From assembly GCA_029257755.1 (NCBI GenBank), contig JARIAP010000154.1:1-13502 (forward strand): DNA of 13,502 bases. Direction: 5' to 3'. The translations under genes were made by a program, and so were the position numbers. The DNA comes from Helicobacter sp. (GTDB taxonomy: Bacteria > Campylobacterota > Campylobacteria > Campylobacterales > Helicobacteraceae). The notes beneath the pieces were generated by a model. The model ran no database searches, had not been told where the DNA came from, and was given only the letters and a program-made list of their open reading frames with translations. Below are positions 7,621-13,502 of the stretch, piece by piece (within the stretch, counting starts at the first letter, position 1; each line of letters opens with the position of its first letter).

Positions 7621-8409
7621 ATGGTAAAAATGAGACAAAGACATTTAGCAGTTTTTGAGTTTGAGCAAGGTGCAGATGAAGAGATTATAAATTATATAAA
7701 AAATAATATAGATTTCATAAAAAATCATTGCTTAGCATTCCATAATGATATAAGTATGGAATTAAAAGAATTATTAAAAGAATTAAATATTGACTTTTTT
7801 AGAGTTTATAATAAAAGCATATTTAAAAATTCTAAAAATTATCAACAGATAAAAGATTCTATGAATAATACACAAAATAAACATGAAAATTTAATTACAA
7901 AAAAAATCTCATTTAATCTTGATGATTCTGAACAAGTAGTTATGAAAACAATAGAATCTAAAATCAATGAAAATAAAGATAATGATAAAGATTTATCTAC
8001 TGAAAATATAAATAATAAGATAAAACAAGATTTAAAAATTGATTTAAATTTACAAGAATTAAAATTATTTGGAAAAAATGTATTTTTATATAAACCATTA
8101 TCTAGTTTAGTTTTTAATCGTTCGATTCGTAGTGGTGAGGACTTAGTATTACATTCAAATGCTATATTTTTATTATCAATTAATGTTGGAGCAATTATAA
8201 AAAGTTACGGAAATTTACATATTTATGGTAAATGTGATGGAATTTTAGAGTGTTTTGGCGATTATATTATCATTAAAGAATTTTCTATGGGTAGAATTTC
8301 ATTAAAAGGTATTGATTTGGAAGGAAAAGTGCTTGAAATTGTAAAAAATAGCACAAAACTTAAAATGATTACCATAGAAGACAATAGTATAAAAGTATGT
8401 GAATTTTAG
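7621..8409 (+). CDS. minC: Septum site-determining protein MinC (divergent, long linker)
   Basis: Inhibitor of FtsZ ring assembly, recruited to the poles by MinD. The 262-residue protein has an N-terminal alpha/beta domain (about 4-65), a linker of roughly 75 residues rich in N, K, D and E (about 68-143), and a C-terminal right-handed beta-helix domain (about 146-262). That domain shows RSGE at 170-173 (family RSGQ) and GNLHIYG at 197-203. The canonical following RGRALAG is absent and reads KCDGILECFG, which I recall also being the Helicobacter form. It is longer than usual MinC proteins (about 195-235) because of the linker. Start is either ATG 7621, with only a weak GGA upstream, or ATG 7630 (MRQRH). 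It starts 3 bases after fabD and ends 16 before lpxC. No minD or minE is in the window. Confidence 0.85.
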   Translation: MVKMRQRHLAVFEFEQGADEEIINYIKNNIDFIKNHCLAFHNDISMELKELLKELNIDFFRVYNKSIFKNSKNYQQIKDSMNNTQNKHENLITKKISFNLDDSEQVVMKTIESKINENKDNDKDLSTENINNKIKQDLKIDLNLQELKLFGKNVFLYKPLSSLVFNRSIRSGEDLVLHSNAIFLLSINVGAIIKSYGNLHIYGKCDGILECFGDYIIIKEFSMGRISLKGIDLEGKVLEIVKNSTKLKMITIEDNSIKVCEF

Positions 8410-8425
8410 TTTTATAGGAGTAAGC

Positions 8426-9328
8426 ATGAAACAAAGAACAATATCTAAAAGTGTAGAACTTGTTGGTATAGGGTTGCATAAGGGAGTTCCTGTTAAAATG
8501 ATTTTAGAACCATTACCAAGTGATAGTGGTATTGTATTCTATCGTAGTGATAAGGCTATTAGCATACCATTAAAGATTGAGAATGTAATCGATACAACAA
8601 TGGCAACTGTTATTGGTAAAAATGGAGCTAAAGTTTCTACAATAGAACATTTATTGTCAAGTATTAATGCTTATGGGATTGATAATATAAGGATTATTTT
8701 AGATAATGAAGAAGTGCCAATTATGGATGGTTCTAGTATAGGTTTTTGTATGTTGCTTGAAGAAGCTGGAATACAAGAACTTGATAAACCTAAAAAAGCT
8801 ATTTCTATAAATGATATTATAGAAGTAGAAGAGAATGGTAAGTTTGTTAGATTAGAGCCAAATGATAAAATTACATTTGATTTTACAATTAAATTTCCGC
8901 ATCAAGCTATTCGTGAGCAAAGTTATAAATTTGAATTTACTACACAAGGTTATAAAGAGGAAATTGCTAAAGCAAGGACATTTGGTTTTATACAAGAAGT
9001 AAATCAATTAAGGGCTATGGGATTAGGATTAGGTGGTAGTTTTGATAATTGTATTGTTCTTGATGAAAAAGGCATATTAAATTCTGATGGATTAAGATAT
9101 AAAGATGAATTTGTAAGACATAAAATACTTGATGCAATTGGTGATATGTCTTTACTTGGTATGCCTATTATTGGTGGTTATATATCATTTGCAGGGAGTC
9201 ATAAGCTTAATCATTTTTTAACAAAGAAACTTTTGGATTCTTCTTATGCGTATAGTATTGTAGAATTAGGTGATAAAGTAAAAGCTACACAAAAAGTTTT
9301 TGCACAAACAAAAGCAAAAATAAAATAA
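8426..9328 (+). CDS. lpxC: UDP-3-O-acyl-N-acetylglucosamine deacetylase
   Basis: Zinc enzyme for the committed step of lipid A synthesis, removing the N-acetyl group of UDP-3-O-acyl-GlcNAc in the cytoplasm. From MKQRTISKSVELVGIGLHKG the protein has 300 residues, close to E. coli LpxC. Zinc ligands are H75 in STIEHL, and H232 and D236 in RHKILDAIGD; E74 is the general base, D240 the paired aspartate, and H259 in GSHK matches the catalytic histidine. The frame is open from ATG 8399, but that start lies inside minC without a ribosome-binding site. ATG 8426 has TAGGAG five bases upstream and gives the family N-terminus, so I chose it. It closes the fabD-minC-lpxC unit; 91 non-coding bases follow. 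Confidence 0.97.
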   Translation: MKQRTISKSVELVGIGLHKGVPVKMILEPLPSDSGIVFYRSDKAISIPLKIENVIDTTMATVIGKNGAKVSTIEHLLSSINAYGIDNIRIILDNEEVPIMDGSSIGFCMLLEEAGIQELDKPKKAISINDIIEVEENGKFVRLEPNDKITFDFTIKFPHQAIREQSYKFEFTTQGYKEEIAKARTFGFIQEVNQLRAMGLGLGGSFDNCIVLDEKGILNSDGLRYKDEFVRHKILDAIGDMSLLGMPIIGGYISFAGSHKLNHFLTKKLLDSSYAYSIVELGDKVKATQKVFAQTKAKIK

Positions 9329-9349
9329 TATTGTTATATTTTAAGAGAT

Positions 9350-9382
9350 GATTCTATTCTTAATATTATTTAGCATAGAATC
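9350..9382. repeat. 8-bp inverted repeat between lpxC and the MFS gene
   Basis: GATTCTAT (9350-9357) and ATAGAATC (9375-9382) are perfect inverted repeats. After one mismatch, CT (9359-9360) can pair with AG (9372-9373), leaving an 11-base loop. No T-run follows, so it is not a typical terminator. A possible -10 box TATAGT (9383-9388) touches its right arm, which would suit an operator controlling the MFS-lolA pair; this is speculative. Confidence 0.4.
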
Positions 9383-9419
9383 TATAGTAAATTGGTTTTG
9401 TAAAAATTAAGGCGTATAA

Positions 9420-10772
9420 ATGTTATTTAAACTTTTACCATTTTTAAGTATTTTAATTTTTAGATTTATTAGTCTATTTATTGTATTACCTGTTATATCG
9501 CTTCTTATTTCAACTATGCCACACGCAAATATATGGAATATTGGTTTAGCAATTGGTGCTCCTTATTTATTTCAAATGTTTTGTCAGCCATTTTTTGGAC
9601 GCTGGAGTGATAAATATGGTAGAAAGCCTATTCTTATTTTAGGACTAATTATTTTTTTAATTGGAACAATCATTTGTATGTTTGAGGATTCTATTTATTT
9701 TTTAATTATCGGTAGATGTGTGCAAGGTATGGGTGCTATTGGTGGTATATTAACTGCATTAGTAGCAGATTCTGTGATAGAAGAAAAAAGAACTAATGCT
9801 ATGGCATTAATGGGAATTGGAATTTTTATAAGTTTTTTAATTTCTATGATATTTGGTTCTATATTAGGTGCTCATTATGGATTAAATGCACTTTTTACAC
9901 TAAGTGCTATAGTAACTTTTATTTCTATCTTAATAGCTATATTTTTTGTAAAATCAACTCCAAAAATTGAATATATTTATCCACAACATGACATATATGT
10001 AGATTCTGAAGTTTTAATAAAAAAAAGTATTTTTACTATTAGTTTAAGTGGATTTATTGAGAAACTACTTATGATTTTAACATTTACAATAACACCAATT
10101 ATTTTAAATGAATATATAGAAAAAACACAATTTTGGATTATATATATTCCAGCTATGTTTGCTGGAATTTTAGCTTTAGGACCAGCATCTATTATAAGTG
10201 AAAAGAAAGGGAAATCAAAAGAAGTTCTTTTAATAAGTATTGTTATATTTTTAATATCATATATTTGTATGACATTTTGGTTTAATTATATTGTCATTTT
10301 TGGTATTAGTATAGCATTATTTTTTATTGCATTTTCTATACAAGAAGCTTTATTACAAAGTATGATAAGTAAATATGCAAAGGCAAAAAATCGTGGTGGT
10401 GTTATAGGTGATTTTAGTGCTGCTGGTTTTGGTGGTAGTTTTGTTGGAGCTATGATTGGTGGTTTTTTTAGCACTTATAATTCAATAGTTTCTTTACATT
10501 TATTGTTGTTTGGAGTTTTAGTAGTATGTGTAGTATTATGGTTATTTTTAGTATTATTTATGGTTAAAAATCCACATTCATATAAAACTATTTATATTCC
10601 AATTAAAACTATAAATATAAAAGACTTAGAATCTTTAAATACAATAGTTGGTATTGTAGAATGGTATGAAAATATGCAAGAAAATATTTTAACTATAAAA
10701 TATAATATGGAATTATTAGAATCTAAAGATATATATAGATTCTTAAATCTACAAGAAGATAAAGGAAATTAA
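9420..10772 (+). CDS. Major facilitator superfamily transporter with C-terminal soluble domain (YajR-like)
   Basis: A 450-residue membrane protein with about 12 hydrophobic segments between residues 5 and 385. Loop 2-3 carries MFS motif A as GRWSDKYGRKP (60-70). IGRCVQGMGAIGG (97-109) matches the motif B region and GSILGAHYG (146-154) the antiporter motif C region, pointing to a proton-driven exporter. The last 60 residues are soluble, with a predicted beta-alpha-beta-beta pattern around IVGIVEWY, ILTIKYN and IYRFLN. This resembles the YAM domain of E. coli YajR, whose length (454) is also close. Substrate cannot be told; a drug or metabolite efflux role is family inference. The ATG has TAAGG seven bases upstream. 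The TAATG overlap with lolA indicates translational coupling. Confidence 0.85.
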   Translation: MLFKLLPFLSILIFRFISLFIVLPVISLLISTMPHANIWNIGLAIGAPYLFQMFCQPFFGRWSDKYGRKPILILGLIIFLIGTIICMFEDSIYFLIIGRCVQGMGAIGGILTALVADSVIEEKRTNAMALMGIGIFISFLISMIFGSILGAHYGLNALFTLSAIVTFISILIAIFFVKSTPKIEYIYPQHDIYVDSEVLIKKSIFTISLSGFIEKLLMILTFTITPIILNEYIEKTQFWIIYIPAMFAGILALGPASIISEKKGKSKEVLLISIVIFLISYICMTFWFNYIVIFGISIALFFIAFSIQEALLQSMISKYAKAKNRGGVIGDFSAAGFGGSFVGAMIGGFFSTYNSIVSLHLLLFGVLVVCVVLWLFLVLFMVKNPHSYKTIYIPIKTINIKDLESLNTIVGIVEWYENMQENILTIKYNMELLESKDIYRFLNLQEDKGN

Positions 10773-11311
10773 TGAAATATATAAGATTTGTTGTTTGGTT
10801 TAGTTTTAGTTTTTCTATATTATTTGCAAATGAGAGTTGGCGTAATACTACAAGTATAGAAGCTGATTTTTTGCAAGAGATTAAAGGTGAGAGAGGTGCT
10901 ATACCCGTTTTATATAAGGGTAAATTATACGCATTTAATAATAAAGTAAAATGGGAGTATATAGAACCATTAAAAAAAGAAGTTTATTTAGAGAAAAATC
11001 AAGCTTATGTATATGAACCGGAATTAAAACAAGTTACAATTGGTAGTCTAAAGGAAAATGTTGATTTTATACATATATTAAAGAAAGTTGAGGCTACAAC
11101 GAAAAAAGATTATTATCAAACAAAGATTGGAGATACCATGTATTTTCTTGTGATTAAAGATTCTAAGCCTTATATGTTGATGTATAATGATAATCTTGAT
11201 AATTATGTTACAATTAAACTTGAAAATGTTAAAATTAATACTAAAATAGATAGTAATATTTTTATATTTCAACCACCAGATGATGTTGAATATATAGATG
11301 CTAATAATTAA
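10772..11311 (+). CDS. lolA: Outer-membrane lipoprotein carrier protein LolA
   Basis: Periplasmic chaperone that accepts lipoproteins from the inner-membrane LolCDE transporter and carries them to the outer membrane. The 179 residues begin with a signal peptide (MKYIRFVVWFSFSFSILFA, likely cut after residue 19). A half-barrel follows, with family features KVKWEYIEP (58-66, matching the FRWxYxxP region), AYVYEPELKQVTI (78-90, matching YxYdxdlxQvt) and a late NIFIFQPPDDVEYID segment. Length is near the family norm. Its ATG shares a base with the stop of the MFS gene (TAATG), so it is translated with it; the functional link with an exporter is not obvious. A weak terminator-like hairpin follows at 11321-11340. 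Assignment rests on motif order and length, with moderate sequence conservation as usual for this family. Confidence 0.9.
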   Translation: MKYIRFVVWFSFSFSILFANESWRNTTSIEADFLQEIKGERGAIPVLYKGKLYAFNNKVKWEYIEPLKKEVYLEKNQAYVYEPELKQVTIGSLKENVDFIHILKKVEATTKKDYYQTKIGDTMYFLVIKDSKPYMLMYNDNLDNYVTIKLENVKINTKIDSNIFIFQPPDDVEYIDANN

Positions 11312-11320
11312 TATAATAAT

Positions 11321-11340
11321 AGCTATATTTTAGCTTTTTT
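11321..11340 (+). terminator. Weak intrinsic terminator after lolA
   Basis: AGCTA (11321-11325) and TAGCT (11331-11335) form a 5-bp stem around TATTT, followed by a T-run (11336-11341) and another T-run at about 11347-11353. The stem is short and AT-rich, so termination is probably partial. Confidence 0.4.
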
Positions 11341-11393
11341 TAAGAGTTTTTTTGGTAGCATGTGAAATTTAATTATTTAAGTAAAGGATAAAA

Positions 11394-12074
11394 ATGGAAG
11401 ATAGACTCTTTACATTTGCAGGGCTAATTAGCACAAATCATTCATTTATTACAATCTTTTATACTATTTTATGCTCTATAATAACTATTGGTATTAGTAT
11501 GTTTGCAGTGAGAAAACTTCAAGCAGTCCCAACAGGTATTCAAAATTTTTATGAATGGATTATTGGAGGTATGTTATATATTGGTAAAGATTCTTTAGGA
11601 GAGAAACTTGCTAGAAAATATTTTCCATTAGCAGGAACAATAGGAGTTTTGGTTTTTTATTGCAATGTTATTGGTATGATACCGGGTTTTGAAGCTCCAA
11701 CCGCAAGTATTAGTTTTACCCTTGTGTTAGCTTTAATAGTATTTTTTTATTATCATTTTGAAGGTATTATGGCAAATGGTTTTGGAAAATATTTTGGACA
11801 TTTTGCAGGTCCTATTAAAATCTTATCTCCTTTACTTTTCCCTGTTGAAATTATTTCTCATTTATCTCGCATTATTTCCTTATCATTTCGTTTATTTGGA
11901 AATATAAGGGGTGATGATATGTTTTTGCTTGTTATGTTGCAACTCGCACCATGGGTTGTTCCTTTATTGCCATTTGGAATATTAATGTTTATGGCTGTTT
12001 TACAAGCTTTTGTATTTATGATTTTAACTTATGTATATTTGGCTAGTGCCGTTTTATTAGAAGAAGAACATTAA
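11394..12074 (+). CDS. atpB: ATP synthase F0 subunit a
   Basis: Stator channel subunit of F-type ATP synthase, which passes protons to and from the c-ring in the inner membrane. The 226 residues form five or six membrane helices. The hallmark block at about 140-175, running from [12 protein letters not shown] through [20 protein letters not shown], holds the essential arginine R166 (E. coli R210). The last helix [19 protein letters not shown] carries Q204 at the site of E. coli Q252. The ATG has AAAGGA six bases upstream. No other atp gene is adjacent, in line with epsilonproteobacteria, where atpB stands apart from the F1 operon. A small membrane-protein gene follows after 17 bases. Length matches the short epsilonproteobacterial form. 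Confidence 0.97.
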   Translation: MEDRLFTFAGLISTNHSFITIFYTILCSIITIGISMFAVRKLQAVPTGIQNFYEWIIGGMLYIGKDSLGEKLARKYFPLAGTIGVLVFYCNVIGMIPGFEAPTASISFTLVLALIVFFYYHFEGIMANGFGKYFGHFAGPIKILSPLLFPVEIISHLSRIISLSFRLFGNIRGDDMFLLVMLQLAPWVVPLLPFGILMFMAVLQAFVFMILTYVYLASAVLLEEEH

Positions 12075-12091
12075 AAAGGATTTTATTATCC

Positions 12092-12367
12092 ATGAACAAA
12101 ACTGAAACTAGACGCTTTTTAGCAATTATGGAGTTTTTTTATGGTTTTTTGTTTGGTGTAGCCATATTTGGTGCTACATTAACATTTATTATTATGTCTA
12201 ATTTTTTTATTGCTATTTTATTTTCTATTTGTATTTTTTCACTATTTATATTTTTAATGATATTAGTTAGATATTGTATTATTCGTGTAAAAATAGCACA
12301 ACAAACACTTGAAGCTACACTTGATTGTAAATTATATCAAGAACAAATATTTCATAATACTAAATAA
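12092..12367 (+). CDS. Small two-helix membrane protein downstream of atpB
   Basis: A 91-residue protein with a charged N-terminus (MNKTETRRF), two hydrophobic helices at about 11-35 and 38-59, and a basic-then-mixed cytoplasmic tail with possible amphipathic helix (IRVKIAQQTLEATL). I do not recognise a domain. It starts 17 bases after atpB behind an AAGGA site (12076-12080) and is followed directly by a strong terminator, so it is in one transcript with atpB. As far as I recall, small integral-membrane proteins follow atpB in other epsilonproteobacteria such as Campylobacter. A role as ATP synthase assembly factor or accessory subunit is conceivable but unproven. Composition matches its neighbours. 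Confidence 0.75.
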   Translation: MNKTETRRFLAIMEFFYGFLFGVAIFGATLTFIIMSNFFIAILFSICIFSLFIFLMILVRYCIIRVKIAQQTLEATLDCKLYQEQIFHNTK

Positions 12368-12384
12368 TATAAAGTTAATATGTG

Positions 12385-12429
12385 ATATATGTTTAATCTT
12401 TAAAGAATAGATTAAACATATATTTTTTT
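12385..12429 (+). terminator. Strong rho-independent terminator of the atpB unit
   Basis: A perfect 15-bp stem, ATATATGTTTAATCT (12385-12399) with AGATTAAACATATAT (12409-12423), closes a 9-base loop and is followed by six T (12424-12429). It ends the rightward transcript of atpB and the small membrane protein. It lies just past the stop of the convergent outer-membrane gene, but on that strand no T-run follows the stem, so it would serve the leftward transcript less well. Confidence 0.85.
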
Positions 12430-12438
12430 GTTTTATTT

Positions 12439-13026
12439 TTAGAATAAAAATTTCAAGCCAACTTGATAGCTAATAGTATTGTATACTGGTACTGGCGGTA
12501 ATATTTTATCATCATGGTGAATACCCCATGCAACTATTGGCAATCTTGTTGTTAAATCAAGTCTAATGCTCTCGCCTAAGCCAAAGCTAAGCCCAGCTCT
12601 ACCATATATTGGGATTTGCCCGAATGATACCGATTGATTAGAGCCTGTCTGAAAAGACTGGTATTCATATCCCGCACCTACACCTGCAAATAAACCTGCT
12701 TGGAAACTACCTGTATTAATAAGATTAAAAAGGGCATCTAGATTTAAATCTGCTTTAATATTGTAGTTAGAAGGATCATTTTCGACAAATTGCCCATAAC
12801 CTACTGAAACAAAACTTCTTATACCAAAATGGCTATTAAATAAACTTTCATAACCAACATTTGCACTAACGCTCCAAGAATCTTTGTAATCTCCATGCCA
12901 AGCACTTGAATCTACTTTGCCCGGAGCTGCAAAACCAACCATATTATATCCACCATCAACACCTACAAATACCTTTGCTGATGCTAAAGATACACTTAAA
13001 AGTCCTAATGCTAAAAACTTTTTCAT
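12439..13026 (-). CDS. Outer-membrane beta-barrel protein (Helicobacter type)
   Basis: A 195-residue exported protein with signal peptide MKKFLALGLLSVSLASA (cut expected after residue 17) and a mature start KVFVGVDGGYNMVGF. Alternating hydrophobic segments rich in glycine and aromatics (SVSVG-type strands, VGAGYEYQSF, YGRAGLSFGLG, SIRLDLTTRLPIVAW) run to a terminal strand YQVGLKFLF ending in phenylalanine, the usual barrel-insertion signal. Size suits an eight-strand barrel. It is a paralogue of the gene at 1-217. The ATG has AGGAGA upstream, a leader inverted repeat (13051-13068) and a -10-like block (13087-13099). It is the only complete gene facing the replication fork. Its G+C is higher than its neighbours (50 of 120 bases in 12481-12600, against 17 of 60 in gyrB 3001-3060). 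Function unknown. Confidence 0.88.
   Translation of the reverse strand: MKKFLALGLLSVSLASAKVFVGVDGGYNMVGFAAPGKVDSSAWHGDYKDSWSVSANVGYESLFNSHFGIRSFVSVGYGQFVENDPSNYNIKADLNLDALFNLINTGSFQAGLFAGVGAGYEYQSFQTGSNQSVSFGQIPIYGRAGLSFGLGESIRLDLTTRLPIVAWGIHHDDKILPPVPVYNTISYQVGLKFLF
12946..12979 (-). repeat. 34-bp exact direct repeat shared with 137-170
   Basis: Second copy of the exact match between the two outer-membrane paralogues, in the same orientation 12.8 kb away. It covers the signal-peptide end and first mature strand. Confidence 0.85.
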
Positions 13027-13050
13027 AATTTTCTCCTAAAAATATAGTAA

Positions 13051-13068
13051 TTTGTGAATACTCACAAA
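13051..13068 (-). repeat. Perfect 7-bp inverted repeat in the right outer-membrane gene leader
   Basis: TTTGTGA (13051-13057) and TCACAAA (13062-13068) pair around ATAC. It sits between the likely -10 box and the ribosome-binding site, as in the paralogue (238-256). The half-sites share TTGTGA/TCACAA but the centre differs in length (3 against 4 bases between maximal arms), which favours an RNA hairpin over a fixed-spacing protein site. Confidence 0.6.
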
Positions 13069-13086
13069 CATATAAATGTAAGCAAA

Positions 13087-13099
13087 CTTTATGCCTTAA
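13087..13099 (-). promoter_or_regulatory. Likely promoter -10 region of the right outer-membrane gene
   Basis: The minus strand reads TTAAGGCATAAAG, aligned with TTAAGGTATAAAT (273-285) in front of the paralogue. CATAAA serves as a weaker -10 box here, so this copy may be expressed less or need an activator. Confidence 0.45.
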
Positions 13100-13311
13100 A
13101 TAGTAATATATGGTAAATAACAGAAATATTAAGCAATAACTCTTCTATATCATTACAAAATGAATATATGGATTGCATAGACATATAAAGCATTACTATA
13201 ATGTGGTTTCAAATACTAACCTAGAGAAAGTATAGAATATATATTCATTGAATATAACACAAAATTACAATAATTATAGCTTAAATAATACTAATTTTAA
13301 TAAAATAATAT

Positions 13312-13317
13312 TATAAT
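13312..13317 (+). promoter_or_regulatory. Candidate promoter -10 box for the gene at 13357
   Basis: A perfect TATAAT lies 39 bases before the ATG, giving a leader of roughly 33 bases with AAGGAAG as ribosome-binding site. The surrounding stretch is nearly all A and T, so a chance match is possible. Confidence 0.35.
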
Positions 13318-13356
13318 AATACTTTTAAAATTATATTCATACAAAGGAAGAAGCCC

Positions 13357-13502
13357 ATGTTATATTATTTTCATAAGAAACAGGCTATACAGGACAATAA
13401 ACAGAGAGTGCGGTATATAAATTACAATAAATTATGCCAACAACGAATCCATTACAAAAAGATTCTATACGCTAGCATACTTTATACAAATGTTATTATG
13501 CT
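13357..13502 (+). CDS. Start of an unidentified gene, cut by the window end
   Basis: An open frame of 48 codons begins at ATG 13357 and is still open at the last base. AAGGAAG (13344-13350) is a good ribosome-binding site and TATAAT (13312-13317) a possible promoter. The translation starts MLYYFHKKQAIQDNKQ and is strongly basic up to about residue 35 (HYKK), then turns hydrophobic (ILYASILYTNVIM). A long charged stretch before a hydrophobic segment resembles the extended signal peptides of autotransporters and other large surface proteins, but the segment is cut before this can be decided. Codons such as CAG (three times), CGG, GTG and AGC are uncommon in the neighbouring housekeeping genes. 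Identity unknown. Confidence 0.5.
   Translation, partial: MLYYFHKKQAIQDNKQRVRYINYNKLCQQRIHYKKILYASILYTNVIM

Larger units (their letters stand above)
13027..13356. other. 330-bp non-coding spacer between divergent genes
   Basis: It contains the leader hairpin and promoter of the leftward outer-membrane gene (13027-13099) and a likely rightward promoter at 13312-13317. The middle (13100-13300) has no open frame of note and no RNA gene that I can recognise. It includes an 11-bp inverted repeat, AATGAATATAT (13159-13169) with ATATATTCATT (13239-13249), whose arms lie 69 bp apart. Confidence 0.6.

Noticed and set aside
8399..8425. Upstream in-frame ATG that would add nine residues to LpxC
   Set aside because: It lies within the end of minC, has no ribosome-binding site, and adds residues not fitting the family start; ATG 8426 has TAGGAG at the right distance.
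13159..13249. Inverted repeat AATGAATATAT/ATATATTCATT as ends of a small mobile element
   Set aside because: No target-site duplication is visible, there is no coding content between the arms, and AT-only arms of this length can arise by chance here.
13100..13356. Pseudogene or small RNA in the right spacer
   Set aside because: No frame of useful length, no recognisable protein fragment, and no terminator-like hairpin that would mark an RNA end.

Overview
The window looks like chromosomal DNA from a low-GC epsilonproteobacterium, most likely a Helicobacter. The grounds are an overall composition of roughly a quarter G+C (judged by eye), extended -10 promoters of the TTTTGCTATAAT type without clear -35 boxes, a divergent MinC of the Helicobacter type, and small beta-barrel outer-membrane proteins with short Helicobacter-style signal peptides. 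The species cannot be named from the sequence alone.

The centre of the window is the replication origin region. dnaA (5179-6486), dnaN (3856-4968), gyrB (1515-3839), a short prepilin-like gene (1099-1503) and rnc (341-1024, TTG start) all run leftward. fabD, minC, lpxC, an MFS transporter gene, lolA, atpB and a small membrane-protein gene (6703-12367) all run rightward. Transcription therefore diverges from the dnaA-fabD gap, and G/C skew switches sign there. Both gaps flanking dnaA carry DnaA-box-like sequence, which suggests a bipartite oriC of the kind described in Helicobacter pylori. The dnaA-dnaN gap holds a double DnaA box present twice as a 16-bp inverted repeat, a run of TAG/TAA/TAT trinucleotides resembling DnaA-trios, and an AT-rich stretch. 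The dnaA-fabD gap holds seven tandem 11-bp units, each with TGA at the same position, three of them good DnaA boxes.

The right arm is a cell-envelope and growth block: malonyl-CoA:ACP transacylase (FabD), the division inhibitor MinC and the lipid A deacetylase LpxC in one likely operon, then an MFS exporter overlapping lolA (lipoprotein carrier), then ATP synthase subunit a with a small two-helix membrane protein, closed by a strong stem-loop terminator. The left arm is DNA replication and RNA processing (clamp, gyrase B, RNase III).

Two paralogous outer-membrane protein genes sit at the two ends in the same orientation: a 5' portion at 1-217 and a complete gene at 12439-13026. They share 49 of 72 N-terminal residues, a 34-bp exact match, a similar -10 region and a 5'-leader inverted repeat whose spacer differs. 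Beyond the right copy, after a 330-bp non-coding spacer, an unidentified gene starts at 13357 and runs off the window. I found no tRNA, rRNA, CRISPR array, insertion sequence or defence system. The most interesting material is the architecture of the two origin segments and the shared leader hairpins of the outer-membrane genes.
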